From assembly GCA_019416685.1 (NCBI GenBank), contig DXWV01000109.1, forward strand, positions 15,952-79,951: a DNA stretch of 64,000 nt, in the 5' to 3' direction. The notes under the pieces are model-generated. The model made no database searches and had not been told where the DNA came from. It was given only the letters and a program-made list of their open reading frames with translations. The position numbers and the translations under genes are program-made. The DNA is from Bacteroides sp. (GTDB lineage Bacteria > Bacteroidota > Bacteroidia > Bacteroidales > Bacteroidaceae). Of this stretch, positions 35,521 to 44,150 are shown in pieces. Numbering within the stretch: position 1 is the stretch's first letter; each line of letters begins with the position of its first letter.

Positions 35521-36667
35521 AATAAGCGTGTCCCCCTTCATCCATCTCCTCAGCATCTATTTTTTTCTTATCAATGCTACGCCATGCATAGAAAATATAA
35601 GCAATAACGAAAGGCACAAGAATAGATACATATGCCATTGTCTTTAGGGTAAACTGGCTGGAGCAACTGTTACTCAACGTTAGTGAGCTCTGGATATTGG
35701 TGAATGACGGATAGTAAGCGGTATTATTATATCCGGCTATAAGTAGCAGGGCAAGCACTGTCAGTATCGTACCACCACCGGCAAACCAGATTCCTTTATC
35801 AAATGTCTTTTTCAGAAGAGTACGAAGAATACCGAATAATACCAGCACCACACCTATCAGGAAAGTAGCCAATACCGCAGGCATCGCCAGGAAGTTGTTC
35901 AGATACTTATACGGTTCCATATAAATCTCTTTAGTATCCGGATTTACAGCATATCCATCAGCCAATAGTGTACGAATAACGAAAGCAAGGAAAAAAACAA
36001 GGAAAAGCCCTGTATTGGCATAAAGTGCTCGACGACATTTAGTAATCAACGCGTCATCTGCAATATTATTAATAAAATAAAGCAACCCCAGAACACGCGC
36101 CAGAAAGAATACTGCCAGACCCAGGACAACATTCCAAGGATTAAGCAATGCATCCAATCCATGCCAACCGTTGCCCCACTGACTGATAACAGGCATCATT
36201 ATATTGCCCATATTCGCTTTATTGATATAGAAATCAGAACCGGTAAAGAAAGTAGCTACAGCACCACCAAGCAATAGCGGACCTACCGCTCCATTGATTA
36301 CCAGAAATGTCTGATATGTCTTTTTACCCAACAGATTGCCTGCTTTACTCTGAAACTCATAGCTGACAGCTTGTAGCACAAAGCTGAATAAAATAATCAT
36401 CCACAGCCAGTATGCACCACCAAAGCTTGTACTATAAAACAAAGGAAAAGAGGCAAAGAAAGCTCCACCAAACGTTACCAAGGTAGTAAAAGTGAACTCC
36501 CACTTGCGTCCGGTAGAATTAACCATCATTTTACGGTGTTCTTCCGTCTTTCCCAGACAGAAAAGCAACGAATTTCCTCCCTGCACAAATAGCAGGAATA
36601 CGAGTATAGCCCCTAATAAAGAGACTATCAGCCACCAATAATGTTGTAGTAATATATATGTACTCAT
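35519..36667 (-). CDS. cydB: Cytochrome bd oxidase subunit II
   Basis: A 382-residue membrane protein with about eight to nine helices, beginning LLQHYWWLIVSLLGAILVFL and including GRKWEFTFTTLVTFGGAFFA, typical CydB features. It supports the haem-bearing subunit I in quinol oxidation and oxygen reduction. In Bacteroides this oxidase permits growth at nanomolar oxygen. It follows cydA by 26 bp. The stop codon lies at the edge of the palindromic element. Confidence 0.95.
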   Translation of the reverse strand: MSTYILLQHYWWLIVSLLGAILVFLLFVQGGNSLLFCLGKTEEHRKMMVNSTGRKWEFTFTTLVTFGGAFFASFPLFYSTSFGGAYWLWMIILFSFVLQAVSYEFQSKAGNLLGKKTYQTFLVINGAVGPLLLGGAVATFFTGSDFYINKANMGNIMMPVISQWGNGWHGLDALLNPWNVVLGLAVFFLARVLGLLYFINNIADDALITKCRRALYANTGLFLVFFLAFVIRTLLADGYAVNPDTKEIYMEPYKYLNNFLAMPAVLATFLIGVVLVLFGILRTLLKKTFDKGIWFAGGGTILTVLALLLIAGYNNTAYYPSFTNIQSSLTLSNSCSSQFTLKTMAYVSILVPFVIAYIFYAWRSIDKKKIDAEEMDEGGHAY

Positions 36668-36693
36668 ATCTTAAAGTAGTTAGAAGTTAGTAA

Positions 36694-38262
36694 TTAGTAG
36701 CCAGAATCCGTTTCAGAAACTTGAGGTCCTTTTTTTATCTCACGTAACATGATACCGATCTCTGCAATCAGCATGACGGTGAACAACACCACAAAGATAA
36801 AGAATGTGGCTTGCACAGAACCAACATCCAGTTTGGAAATAGCCACCGAGGTAGGCATCATATCACGTATCGCCCAAGGCTGACGACCGCATTCTGCCAC
36901 TATCCATCCCGCTTGTCCGGCAATATAGCCTAACGGAATAGTCCACAAAGCAATGTATTGCATCCAACGCATCTTCGACAAGTCTTTCTTATAAACAAAG
37001 AAGAGAACCAGCATAAAGAACAGGATAAAATACCCACCAAGCATTACCATCACGCGGAACGCATAAAAGTTTAACGGAACATTTGGCACCAACTCGTTCA
37101 CATCCTTAATATATCCATAGCCAAAATACGGAACATTCTCTTTTAATACCGAATAGGCAACCTGTGCATCAGCTTCATTACCTACCGCCTTTGCTGCTTT
37201 ATAGGCATCCAATGCAGCAATCGCCGTTCGTCCACGTTCTATCTTTTCGGCAGCAGAAAGGGCTATCGTACCATCCTTCTGCATATATCCTCCTTCAATA
37301 ATATTATTGATACCGGGGACAAATGCATTCATCTCGCGCTCTGCCAGTAAAGAAAGCAGTTTGGGCACTTCAATACGGAAGAGAAAAGGTTTCACTCCGT
37401 CATCATAGGTTTTCTTCTCAGGATTCAGCATACCGATAGCCACCAGTCCGGCACCCTCCTGCCCTTCATAATAGCCCTCTACGGCAGCCAATTTCATGGG
37501 TTGCGTTTGGGCTATCTGATAACCTGAACCATCACCTGTCCACAAAGCAAGCAAAGAAGCCGTCAAACCAAAGATTGCTCCGATCTTGATACTCGACATG
37601 GCAAACTTCGTATTCCGCTTCTTTAAAAGATACCAGCAACTGACACCTACCACAAAGATAGCACCCAATACCCATCCACTCAGCACCGTATGAAAGAATT
37701 TGTTGACTGCCACAGGCGAAAGGGCCACTGCCCAAAAGTCTACCATCTCATTACGAACACTATCCGGATTGAATTCCATACCTACCGGATGCTGCATCCA
37801 GGCATTGGCTACCAAAATCCACCAGGCAGAGATCGTCGCTCCCAATCCGGTGAGCCAAGTAGAGGCGAGATGGAATCGTTTGCTTACTTTATCCCATCCA
37901 AAGAACATTACAGCAATAAACGTGGCTTCCATAAAAAAGGCCAGAATACCTTCAATGGCAAGCGGTGCTCCAAAGATATCTCCTACAAACCAGGAATAAT
38001 TGCTCCAGTTGGTTCCAAACTCAAATTCGAGAATTAGTCCGGTAGCAACGCCAACGGCAAAGTTAATACCGAATAGTTTCATCCAGAACTTAGCAGTGTT
38101 CTTCCAAAACTCATTACCTGTTTTGTAATACAGTGTTTCCATGATAGCCATTACAACCGCAAGCCCCAGGGTAAGCGGAACGAAGATCCAATGGTACATG
38201 GCTGTCATCGCAAATTGGGCTCTCGACCAATCAATCAATGAGGTGTCAATACTTTCAATCAT
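36694..38262 (-). CDS. cydA: Cytochrome bd oxidase subunit I
   Basis: A 522-residue protein with the haem-ligand helix RAQFAMTAMYHWIFVPLTLG near residue 20, ATGLILEFEFGTNWSNYSWF and the C-terminal WIVAECGRQPWAIRDMMPTS quinol-site region. It oxidises quinol and reduces oxygen to water at the inner membrane without pumping protons. The periplasmic Q-loop region is long (about residues 250-370). It is followed by cydB and preceded by the DUF4492 gene, 62 bp upstream, a conserved Bacteroidetes arrangement. Confidence 0.97.
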   Translation of the reverse strand: MIESIDTSLIDWSRAQFAMTAMYHWIFVPLTLGLAVVMAIMETLYYKTGNEFWKNTAKFWMKLFGINFAVGVATGLILEFEFGTNWSNYSWFVGDIFGAPLAIEGILAFFMEATFIAVMFFGWDKVSKRFHLASTWLTGLGATISAWWILVANAWMQHPVGMEFNPDSVRNEMVDFWAVALSPVAVNKFFHTVLSGWVLGAIFVVGVSCWYLLKKRNTKFAMSSIKIGAIFGLTASLLALWTGDGSGYQIAQTQPMKLAAVEGYYEGQEGAGLVAIGMLNPEKKTYDDGVKPFLFRIEVPKLLSLLAEREMNAFVPGINNIIEGGYMQKDGTIALSAAEKIERGRTAIAALDAYKAAKAVGNEADAQVAYSVLKENVPYFGYGYIKDVNELVPNVPLNFYAFRVMVMLGGYFILFFMLVLFFVYKKDLSKMRWMQYIALWTIPLGYIAGQAGWIVAECGRQPWAIRDMMPTSVAISKLDVGSVQATFFIFVVLFTVMLIAEIGIMLREIKKGPQVSETDSGY

Positions 38263-38324
38263 ATTATTTTGTAGTTAGTTGTTATTAGCTCGAAGTAGTA
38301 AAAGTGGGGAGAAAGAGAACGTGA

Positions 38325-38558
38325 TCAATCATCCGGTGGAATAGCCCGCCGGATAAGTTCTTCGCCTACGTATTCACTTTTTTCTTCATCCGAAGACAGA
38401 TGTCCCAAAAAGTTTGGAAAGAAAAACATTCTAAGAATAAAAAACATGATAAACAACTTCACAAGGATAATAAGCCACAGAGTGCGACCCAGGGTCATGT
38501 TACGAAAACCCTCAAGATAGAAGTTCCAGATATTCAGGAGTGTATTCTTCATAAACAA
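38325..38558 (-). CDS. DUF4492 small membrane protein
   Basis: A 77-residue protein with a single membrane helix (LWLIILVKLFIMFFILRMFF) and a soluble tail (SSDEEKSEYVGEELIRRAIP), matching DUF4492. The family sits upstream of cydAB in Bacteroidetes and Campylobacterota and may be a small oxidase subunit or assembly factor, by analogy with CydX; that is inference. It is the first gene of the cyd operon. Confidence 0.85.
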   Translation of the reverse strand: MFMKNTLLNIWNFYLEGFRNMTLGRTLWLIILVKLFIMFFILRMFFFPNFLGHLSSDEEKSEYVGEELIRRAIPPDD

Positions 38559-38639
38559 AACACGTAGTTAATGATAGCAAACGCTAAAGTACGTTATATA
38601 TAAAGAATAACAAACAAAAGGAAGAAAAAGTTTAAAAAT

Positions 38640-38716
38640 AGTGAGTAGTGAGCAGTGAGTAGTGGCTGCGCTATTATGCCGCATGGCACTAATCACTACT
38701 CACTACTCACTTATCA
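38640..38716. repeat. Simple-armed palindromic element, copy B
   Basis: GTGAGTAGTGAGCAGTGAGT-type left arm, core TGGCTGCGCTATTATGCCGC plus ATGG (38663-38686, reverse of copies A and C), and a CACTACTCACTTATCAC right arm. The right arm contains the stop codon of the permease gene (38714-38716). Confidence 0.75.
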
Positions 38717-41017
38717 CTCATTTTTAATACTCTTCACCGGATTCTCATTCGCCACATTCCACGCACGAAAGACAACGGTGCATATAATCAGTACCAATAC
38801 AAAGAGTGCTACCCCGATATATGCACAAATACCCAGCTGTACGGAGTCACTGAACTGCTCCAGCCATTTGTTACTGATAAAACGAGCAAGTACTGCACCG
38901 ATGATTACAGCTGGCAACGCAGTCCATAAGATATTCTCTGAAAGTAACCGTAAAATCCCCGAAGCTTCGGCCCCATTCACTTTACGAATAGCAATCTCTT
39001 TACTACGGCAACGGACTTCGTCATTGGTATAGCCAATCAATCCCATTAATGCTATCAGGAAAATAGATATGGAAGCCAGTACAACTGCATTCCGAAAACG
39101 GCGGACATCCGTATATTGTTCCTCCAACACCTGAGGTAATGAAAAGAACACAACATCATCGGTGGGAAAAGCTTCTGCCATCTGTTGATTGAGATCTGCG
39201 AGATTTTTTTCAAAAGGCTCTTTCAGGCGAAGATAATTAAATCCGGGATTCTGACTATTTATTAATAATATAGGTTCTTGGGGATGATAAGCACTTCTTA
39301 TGGCATAATCTCCTACAACGCCCACTACAATGAAGTCTCTCCTTCCGTAGTGAATCCTCTTCCCTATAGGACTATCCGTCCAACGCGCCTGCCGCACAAA
39401 TTCTTCATTCACCAGTATTTCACCTTCAACCGCAGTATCTTTTCCCTCCAGAACAGGAATGCCCATCATAGGTACAAAATCTGTATTGATCCAGTCTATA
39501 CGGGCATCAACCCTTCTGTTCTCACCTACATCAAAGGTATCGCCACTGTAACCGTAACAAATCACTTGTGCAGCTGCCGCATAATCTTCTACCATCGGAA
39601 GGTTCTTGAAGAAATTTTTTGCATTCCCCTCTCCATTACCAAACTGATGCCAGCACATGACTACCCGGTCAGGGTTATATCCCAAATCTTTATTCATTAC
39701 CGTTTGATATTGTCCAAGTACTATAATAAGGAAACCAAAGATAAACGTCATTCCCATAAACTGAATGAAAAGCAACGGGCGTTTCCATGCAGTTCTCCGT
39801 TCGGTATAACGATGGAATACCTGTGTTACAGGAATAGAAGAGAACAATCCTGCGGGCATAATACCAGCCAACAAGAGTACAGCAAACACCACCAGAACCG
39901 GTACCCATAACGTACGCCATGCAAAGAGTGATACCAAACGGGCAGCTGTAGTTTCTTCAACAAAATCCCGGAACTGGAACATGAGCAATACTGTCAATAG
40001 GATAGCAAGTAAGACAATCAGAACAGTCTCTATGAAAAACATCCGGAATACAGTACCTCCGGTAGCCCCGCTACACTTATGTACTCCTACAGCTTTGGCA
40101 CGCCTCGCCAGAGAGGCAACCGATATTAATACATAGTTGAATGCAGCTATCAGTAAAATCACAATGGCAAGAACAGACATAACAAGCACCATTGTCCTCA
40201 CCGTAGGATTGGTAGAGTGGAGATCGGACAAAGGACGGAAAGAACATTCCCAACGATTATTTTCCCTCTTGTTAAAGTTCGGCATATACTTCTTCAACAT
40301 ATCAGGCAGACGAGCTTCTACTGTTTTCATACCGGCCTCATCACAAAAACGGACAATAGCCATATAACTAATATCATATCCCCAGCCAGCACGGTTGTCT
40401 CTCCACAAAGAAGCCATAGGCATTACTACATCAAAAGAGATATCTGTATTCTCCTTCAAGTCTTCAAACACTCCGCGAACCATCATGGGTTGTTTACGAT
40501 CCTGATACAGATTCTTGCCTATGACGGAAGATAATTCACCATCCATTGCTCCTATCTTCTTTGCCAAAGTATGCGAGATAAAAATAACATCAGGAGACAC
40601 GAGATCTTCCGGTTTACCTGCCAATACCTTCAAACCCAGTGTGGAGAACAGATTTTCATCCCCATATATCATGTGTTCCTGCAGTCTGACATCTCCATTA
40701 TAAAATACTACGTTCCCCCAATCACGCAAGGTCGTAGCATCTTCTACTTCTTTTGGGAAATTCTCTTTCAACGCAGCAGAAAGAGGACCAAAAGTATGAG
40801 AGAATGCTTTCCCTTCTACTCCATTCAGGGTATTAGTCATATAAGTGAGATACAACTGTTCCGGCTGACGAAAGAAGTTATGGAAACTCAACTGAAAAGC
40901 AACACTGGCAAAAAGCAGAATACCAACAAATAGCCCCAGAGTGAGAGAGATTATCTTAATAAGATTGGAACCTCTCCCACGAATAAGGGTCTGTATCGTG
41001 TAATAAAGTTGTCGCAT
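38714..41017 (-). CDS. ABC transporter permease, MacB/FtsX type (third permease of the operon)
   Basis: About 767 residues from the ATG at 41017 (MRQLYYTIQTLIRGRGSNLI), the start shared by all three paralogues; an upstream frame to 41083 is only translated repeat element. One N-terminal helix precedes a large periplasmic MacB_PCD domain. Then three helices follow (MVLVMSVLAIVILLIAAFNY onward), a second periplasmic domain and the last FtsX helices, ending NVANENPVKSIKNE. The ALARRAKAVGVHKCSGA-type coupling segment contacts the ATPase. Such proteins do not move substrates through the membrane but work as mechanotransmitters or extract lipids or lipoproteins. Confidence 0.9.
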   Translation of the reverse strand: MRQLYYTIQTLIRGRGSNLIKIISLTLGLFVGILLFASVAFQLSFHNFFRQPEQLYLTYMTNTLNGVEGKAFSHTFGPLSAALKENFPKEVEDATTLRDWGNVVFYNGDVRLQEHMIYGDENLFSTLGLKVLAGKPEDLVSPDVIFISHTLAKKIGAMDGELSSVIGKNLYQDRKQPMMVRGVFEDLKENTDISFDVVMPMASLWRDNRAGWGYDISYMAIVRFCDEAGMKTVEARLPDMLKKYMPNFNKRENNRWECSFRPLSDLHSTNPTVRTMVLVMSVLAIVILLIAAFNYVLISVASLARRAKAVGVHKCSGATGGTVFRMFFIETVLIVLLAILLTVLLMFQFRDFVEETTAARLVSLFAWRTLWVPVLVVFAVLLLAGIMPAGLFSSIPVTQVFHRYTERRTAWKRPLLFIQFMGMTFIFGFLIIVLGQYQTVMNKDLGYNPDRVVMCWHQFGNGEGNAKNFFKNLPMVEDYAAAAQVICYGYSGDTFDVGENRRVDARIDWINTDFVPMMGIPVLEGKDTAVEGEILVNEEFVRQARWTDSPIGKRIHYGRRDFIVVGVVGDYAIRSAYHPQEPILLINSQNPGFNYLRLKEPFEKNLADLNQQMAEAFPTDDVVFFSLPQVLEEQYTDVRRFRNAVVLASISIFLIALMGLIGYTNDEVRCRSKEIAIRKVNGAEASGILRLLSENILWTALPAVIIGAVLARFISNKWLEQFSDSVQLGICAYIGVALFVLVLIICTVVFRAWNVANENPVKSIKNE

Positions 41018-41029
41018 GATCACACAAAT

Positions 41030-41114
41030 TAGTGATAAGTGATAAGTGATGAGTGATAAGTACCATCCGCCATAATAGCGCAACCACTAATCACTCATCA
41101 CTACTCACTTATCA
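41030..41114. repeat. Simple-armed palindromic element, copy C
   Basis: GTGATAAGTGATAAGTGATG-type left arm, core CCATCCGCCATAATAGCGCA plus ACCA (41063-41086), then a CACTCATCACTACTCACTTA right arm that includes the stop codon of the upstream permease gene (41112-41114). It separates two genes of one operon. Confidence 0.75.
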
Positions 41115-43430
41115 TTCATTTTTAATACTCTTTACCGGATTCTCATTGGCAATGTGCCATGCTTTGAGTACCACACAGGCAACGATGAGCAGTAACGTTA
41201 CAAATGCAATGCCCGCGAAAAGCAATGGATTCAAATCAATTTGTTCGGCAAACTGATCAAGCCAGGCTCGTCCTGTAAAATAAGAAATAACCGTGCCAAG
41301 TACTACAGCCAATACAGATACATACAGAATATCACCTGCCAGCAACCTCAATATCTGTGAAGCCTCAGCACCGTTTACTTTCCGAATGGCTATCTCCTTA
41401 CTACGACGTTGTGTTTCATCATTCACGTAGCCAATCAGCCCCATGACAACAATAAGCAGAATAAAGCCGGAAGTAATCCAGACAGAATTACGGAAACGAT
41501 ATACGTCTTTATATCCATCCTTCACCATACGGTCAACCGAAACAAAATTGAGAGATACATTGGGGAAAGTCTTTCCCATAAACTCGTTCAGGCGTTTTAA
41601 ATTCTCATCATAAGGCTCTTTCAAGCGGACATTGAATGCATGGAAATTCTGTTCTTCGTTTCCTATCAGAACAATAGGTGACTGAGCAGAATAGAAACTC
41701 TCGTTGCGTACGTCACGAAAGACTCCTACAATCGTTCCTTTCACATCGTTCAAATTTTTTCCTACTCCCCCGTCTGTCCACTTCATTAAGCGCACCAACT
41801 CTTCATTTACCAGCAAATCTCCCTTTCTCTTCAAAGTAGAACCTTGTAGTATTTCCATCCCCATTACTTCGGGATAGTTATAGTGACAGATATTAAAATT
41901 GAGTGTAGCGATGCGTTTACCTTCGTTACTCATCAACCCCCGCGTCCAGTATTGTCCCAATACACTATGCGTTGCAGCTGTCACATCTTCTACCATTGGC
42001 TGACGGCGTAATTCATTTTTAATGTGTTCTACCGTTTCTCCGAAAACCCAACTTTCGGCTTCTGTCAATCCTTGAGTTTTGATTCCCATATCACGATTCA
42101 TCAAATGACTATATTGCAATAAAGTGACCAATAATAAACCGAGTACAAAAGACACCCCTATAAACTGAACAAACAGTAAGGAACGTTTCCAACTCTTTTT
42201 ACCATCAGTATACCTGCGAAATACCTGCGTAACGGGAATACGTGAAAACAAACGTCCCGGTATGCATCCTGCCAGTACAAAAAGTATCCCAATAGTCAGT
42301 AGCGGAACCCAAAGTGTATCCCATACAAAAAGAGAGGAAAGACGAACAGAAAGCAGGTCTTCAATAATCTCGCGTGAATTGATTATCAGCAGGACACTAA
42401 GCAAAACTGAAATCAAGACAAGAATCCCTGTCTCTGCCAAAAACATACCGAATATATTTGTCGAACTGGCACCGCTACATTTATGCACTCCTACACCTTT
42501 GGCACGACGGCTCAGTGTAGCAATTGAGATCAACATGTAGTTCATAATAGCCACAAAGAAAATGGCAAAGCCCAGGAAACCATAAATAATCAGCCGCTTT
42601 TGTACCTCGGAGGAATCCAAGTGGCGCTTTACAAGTGGAATAACGCTAAAGTCTATCTTCCAATCATCAAACTGGCTCTCCGTATATTTCTCTATTACCC
42701 GTTGGATATTATTATTCACCTCGCCCACATCCGAAGCATGACGCAAGCGTAAGAATGCATAAAAGACATCATTCCCTTTCCAGCCGTATCCACCCTGATA
42801 TCCTCCATCCTTGTGGACAGAGACTACAAAGTCATGAGTAAGCATTGTATTTTCGGGAACATCCTTATATATACCACGAATGGTAAAATCATGTTGTTTG
42901 TCGGCAGAAAGAATTCTGCCGATAGGATCTGTGTCTCCAAAAGTTTCACGGGCAAAGTGTTCGGATACGAAAACACTTCCGGGCATAATCAAATCCTTGG
43001 GATTACCTTTCAATACCGGTATACCAAAAGTCTGAAAGAAGCAGGTATCTACAAATATATAATTCACATCAGGCAGCAGTTTGTCTTCATTATATATATG
43101 GTACTCTTGGGTAGGATAAACACAACTGGCACTCTCAATCTCTTTCGGCATATCTTGTGCCAATACGGTAGCTACCGGATCAAATACGGTGTAATCGTAA
43201 TTGGTTCCATCGTCTCCCATTACCTCACCTGTACTGAGATTGGTCGTTTGGCAACGTACCATCGCCAGACGCTCTGCCTCCGGATAGCACTTCTCATAAC
43301 TCAGTTCGAAAGCTATTTGCGAAAAGAGCAGAATACCAATAGTAAGTCCCAGAGAAAGGGAGATAATCCTTATGATGTTGGAGCCGCGTTCGCGCAACAG
43401 AGTTCGTATACTATAATAGATTTGTCTCAT
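41112..43430 (-). CDS. ABC transporter permease, MacB/FtsX type (second permease)
   Basis: A 772-residue paralogue of the neighbouring permeases, starting MRQIYYSIRTLLRERGSNII and ending HIANENPVKSIKNE. It has the same two repeated halves: helix, MacB_PCD periplasmic domain, three helices with the TLSRRAKGVGVHKCSGASST coupling element, then a second periplasmic domain with an FtsX unit carrying ETQRRSKEIAIRKVNGAEAS. It begins 13 bp after the ATPase gene, so they are cotranscribed. Confidence 0.9.
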   Translation of the reverse strand: MRQIYYSIRTLLRERGSNIIRIISLSLGLTIGILLFSQIAFELSYEKCYPEAERLAMVRCQTTNLSTGEVMGDDGTNYDYTVFDPVATVLAQDMPKEIESASCVYPTQEYHIYNEDKLLPDVNYIFVDTCFFQTFGIPVLKGNPKDLIMPGSVFVSEHFARETFGDTDPIGRILSADKQHDFTIRGIYKDVPENTMLTHDFVVSVHKDGGYQGGYGWKGNDVFYAFLRLRHASDVGEVNNNIQRVIEKYTESQFDDWKIDFSVIPLVKRHLDSSEVQKRLIIYGFLGFAIFFVAIMNYMLISIATLSRRAKGVGVHKCSGASSTNIFGMFLAETGILVLISVLLSVLLIINSREIIEDLLSVRLSSLFVWDTLWVPLLTIGILFVLAGCIPGRLFSRIPVTQVFRRYTDGKKSWKRSLLFVQFIGVSFVLGLLLVTLLQYSHLMNRDMGIKTQGLTEAESWVFGETVEHIKNELRRQPMVEDVTAATHSVLGQYWTRGLMSNEGKRIATLNFNICHYNYPEVMGMEILQGSTLKRKGDLLVNEELVRLMKWTDGGVGKNLNDVKGTIVGVFRDVRNESFYSAQSPIVLIGNEEQNFHAFNVRLKEPYDENLKRLNEFMGKTFPNVSLNFVSVDRMVKDGYKDVYRFRNSVWITSGFILLIVVMGLIGYVNDETQRRSKEIAIRKVNGAEASQILRLLAGDILYVSVLAVVLGTVISYFTGRAWLDQFAEQIDLNPLLFAGIAFVTLLLIVACVVLKAWHIANENPVKSIKNE

Positions 43431-43443
43431 TGTTCTTCTTATT

Positions 43444-44118
43444 TTATGCCGTTACACTTGCCACAACACTACCATCAAAGAGGTGTACCGTACGATGTGC
43501 AAACGAAGCATCATGCTGAGAGTGAGTTACCATAATGATAGTGGTTCCTTCTTTATTAAGTTCGGTAAGCAAAGCCATCACTTCGGCACCGTTCTTCGAA
43601 TCCAGATTACCAGTAGGTTCATCGGCAAGAATCAGTTTAGGGTTAGTGACTACCGCTCGGGCAATGGCTACGCGCTGTTGCTGTCCACCCGAGAGTTGTT
43701 GAGGAAAGTGTTTGGCGCGATGACTGATATTCATTCGTTTCAGGATATCTTCTACCATGCGGCGACGTTCGGTTGCCTTTATGCCGAGGTACGTCAGGGG
43801 AAGTTCCACATTCTCATAGACGTTCAGTTCGTCTATCAGGTTAAAACTCTGGAATACAAAGCCCAGTTTACCTTTACGCACGCGGGTACGTTCTTTTTCT
43901 TTCAGTCCGGCTACTTCTTCTCCCAGCAACTTATAGGAGCCTTCGGTAGGGTTATCCAATAGCCCAAGAATATTCAATAATGTAGACTTGCCACAACCCG
44001 AAGGTCCCATAATGGCAACAAACTCCCCTTCCTTAACATCCAGGTTAACATGATTCAATGCTACGGTTTCTACTTCTGAAGTGCGAAATACCTTACTAAT
44101 GTTTTCAATCTGTATCAT
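43444..44118 (-). CDS. ABC transporter ATP-binding protein (LolD/MacB type)
   Basis: A 224-residue ATPase with Walker A IMGPSGCGKSTLLNIL, Q-loop GFVFQSFNLIDELNVYENVE, signature LSGGQQQRVAIARAVV and Walker B LILADEPTGNLDSKNG followed by the switch histidine in IIMVTHSQHDA. The NLDSKNG and length place it with LolD/MacB/FtsE ATPases. It is the only ATPase in the operon, so it probably energises all three permeases. Confidence 0.95.
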   Translation of the reverse strand: MIQIENISKVFRTSEVETVALNHVNLDVKEGEFVAIMGPSGCGKSTLLNILGLLDNPTEGSYKLLGEEVAGLKEKERTRVRKGKLGFVFQSFNLIDELNVYENVELPLTYLGIKATERRRMVEDILKRMNISHRAKHFPQQLSGGQQQRVAIARAVVTNPKLILADEPTGNLDSKNGAEVMALLTELNKEGTTIIMVTHSQHDASFAHRTVHLFDGSVVASVTA

Positions 44119-44150
44119 ACTGCTATTTATTTTATTGATTTATCTTCTGT

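Noticed and set aside
38561..38606. A third TACGTA-type array upstream of the DUF4492 gene
   Set aside because: CACGTAGTTA and TACGTTATATATAAAG resemble units but are 29 bp apart, so the 23-bp period is not kept.
41018..41083. Longer N-terminus of the third permease
   Set aside because: The extra 22 residues are a translation of palindromic element copy C; the paralogues start at the conserved MRQ(L/I)YY.
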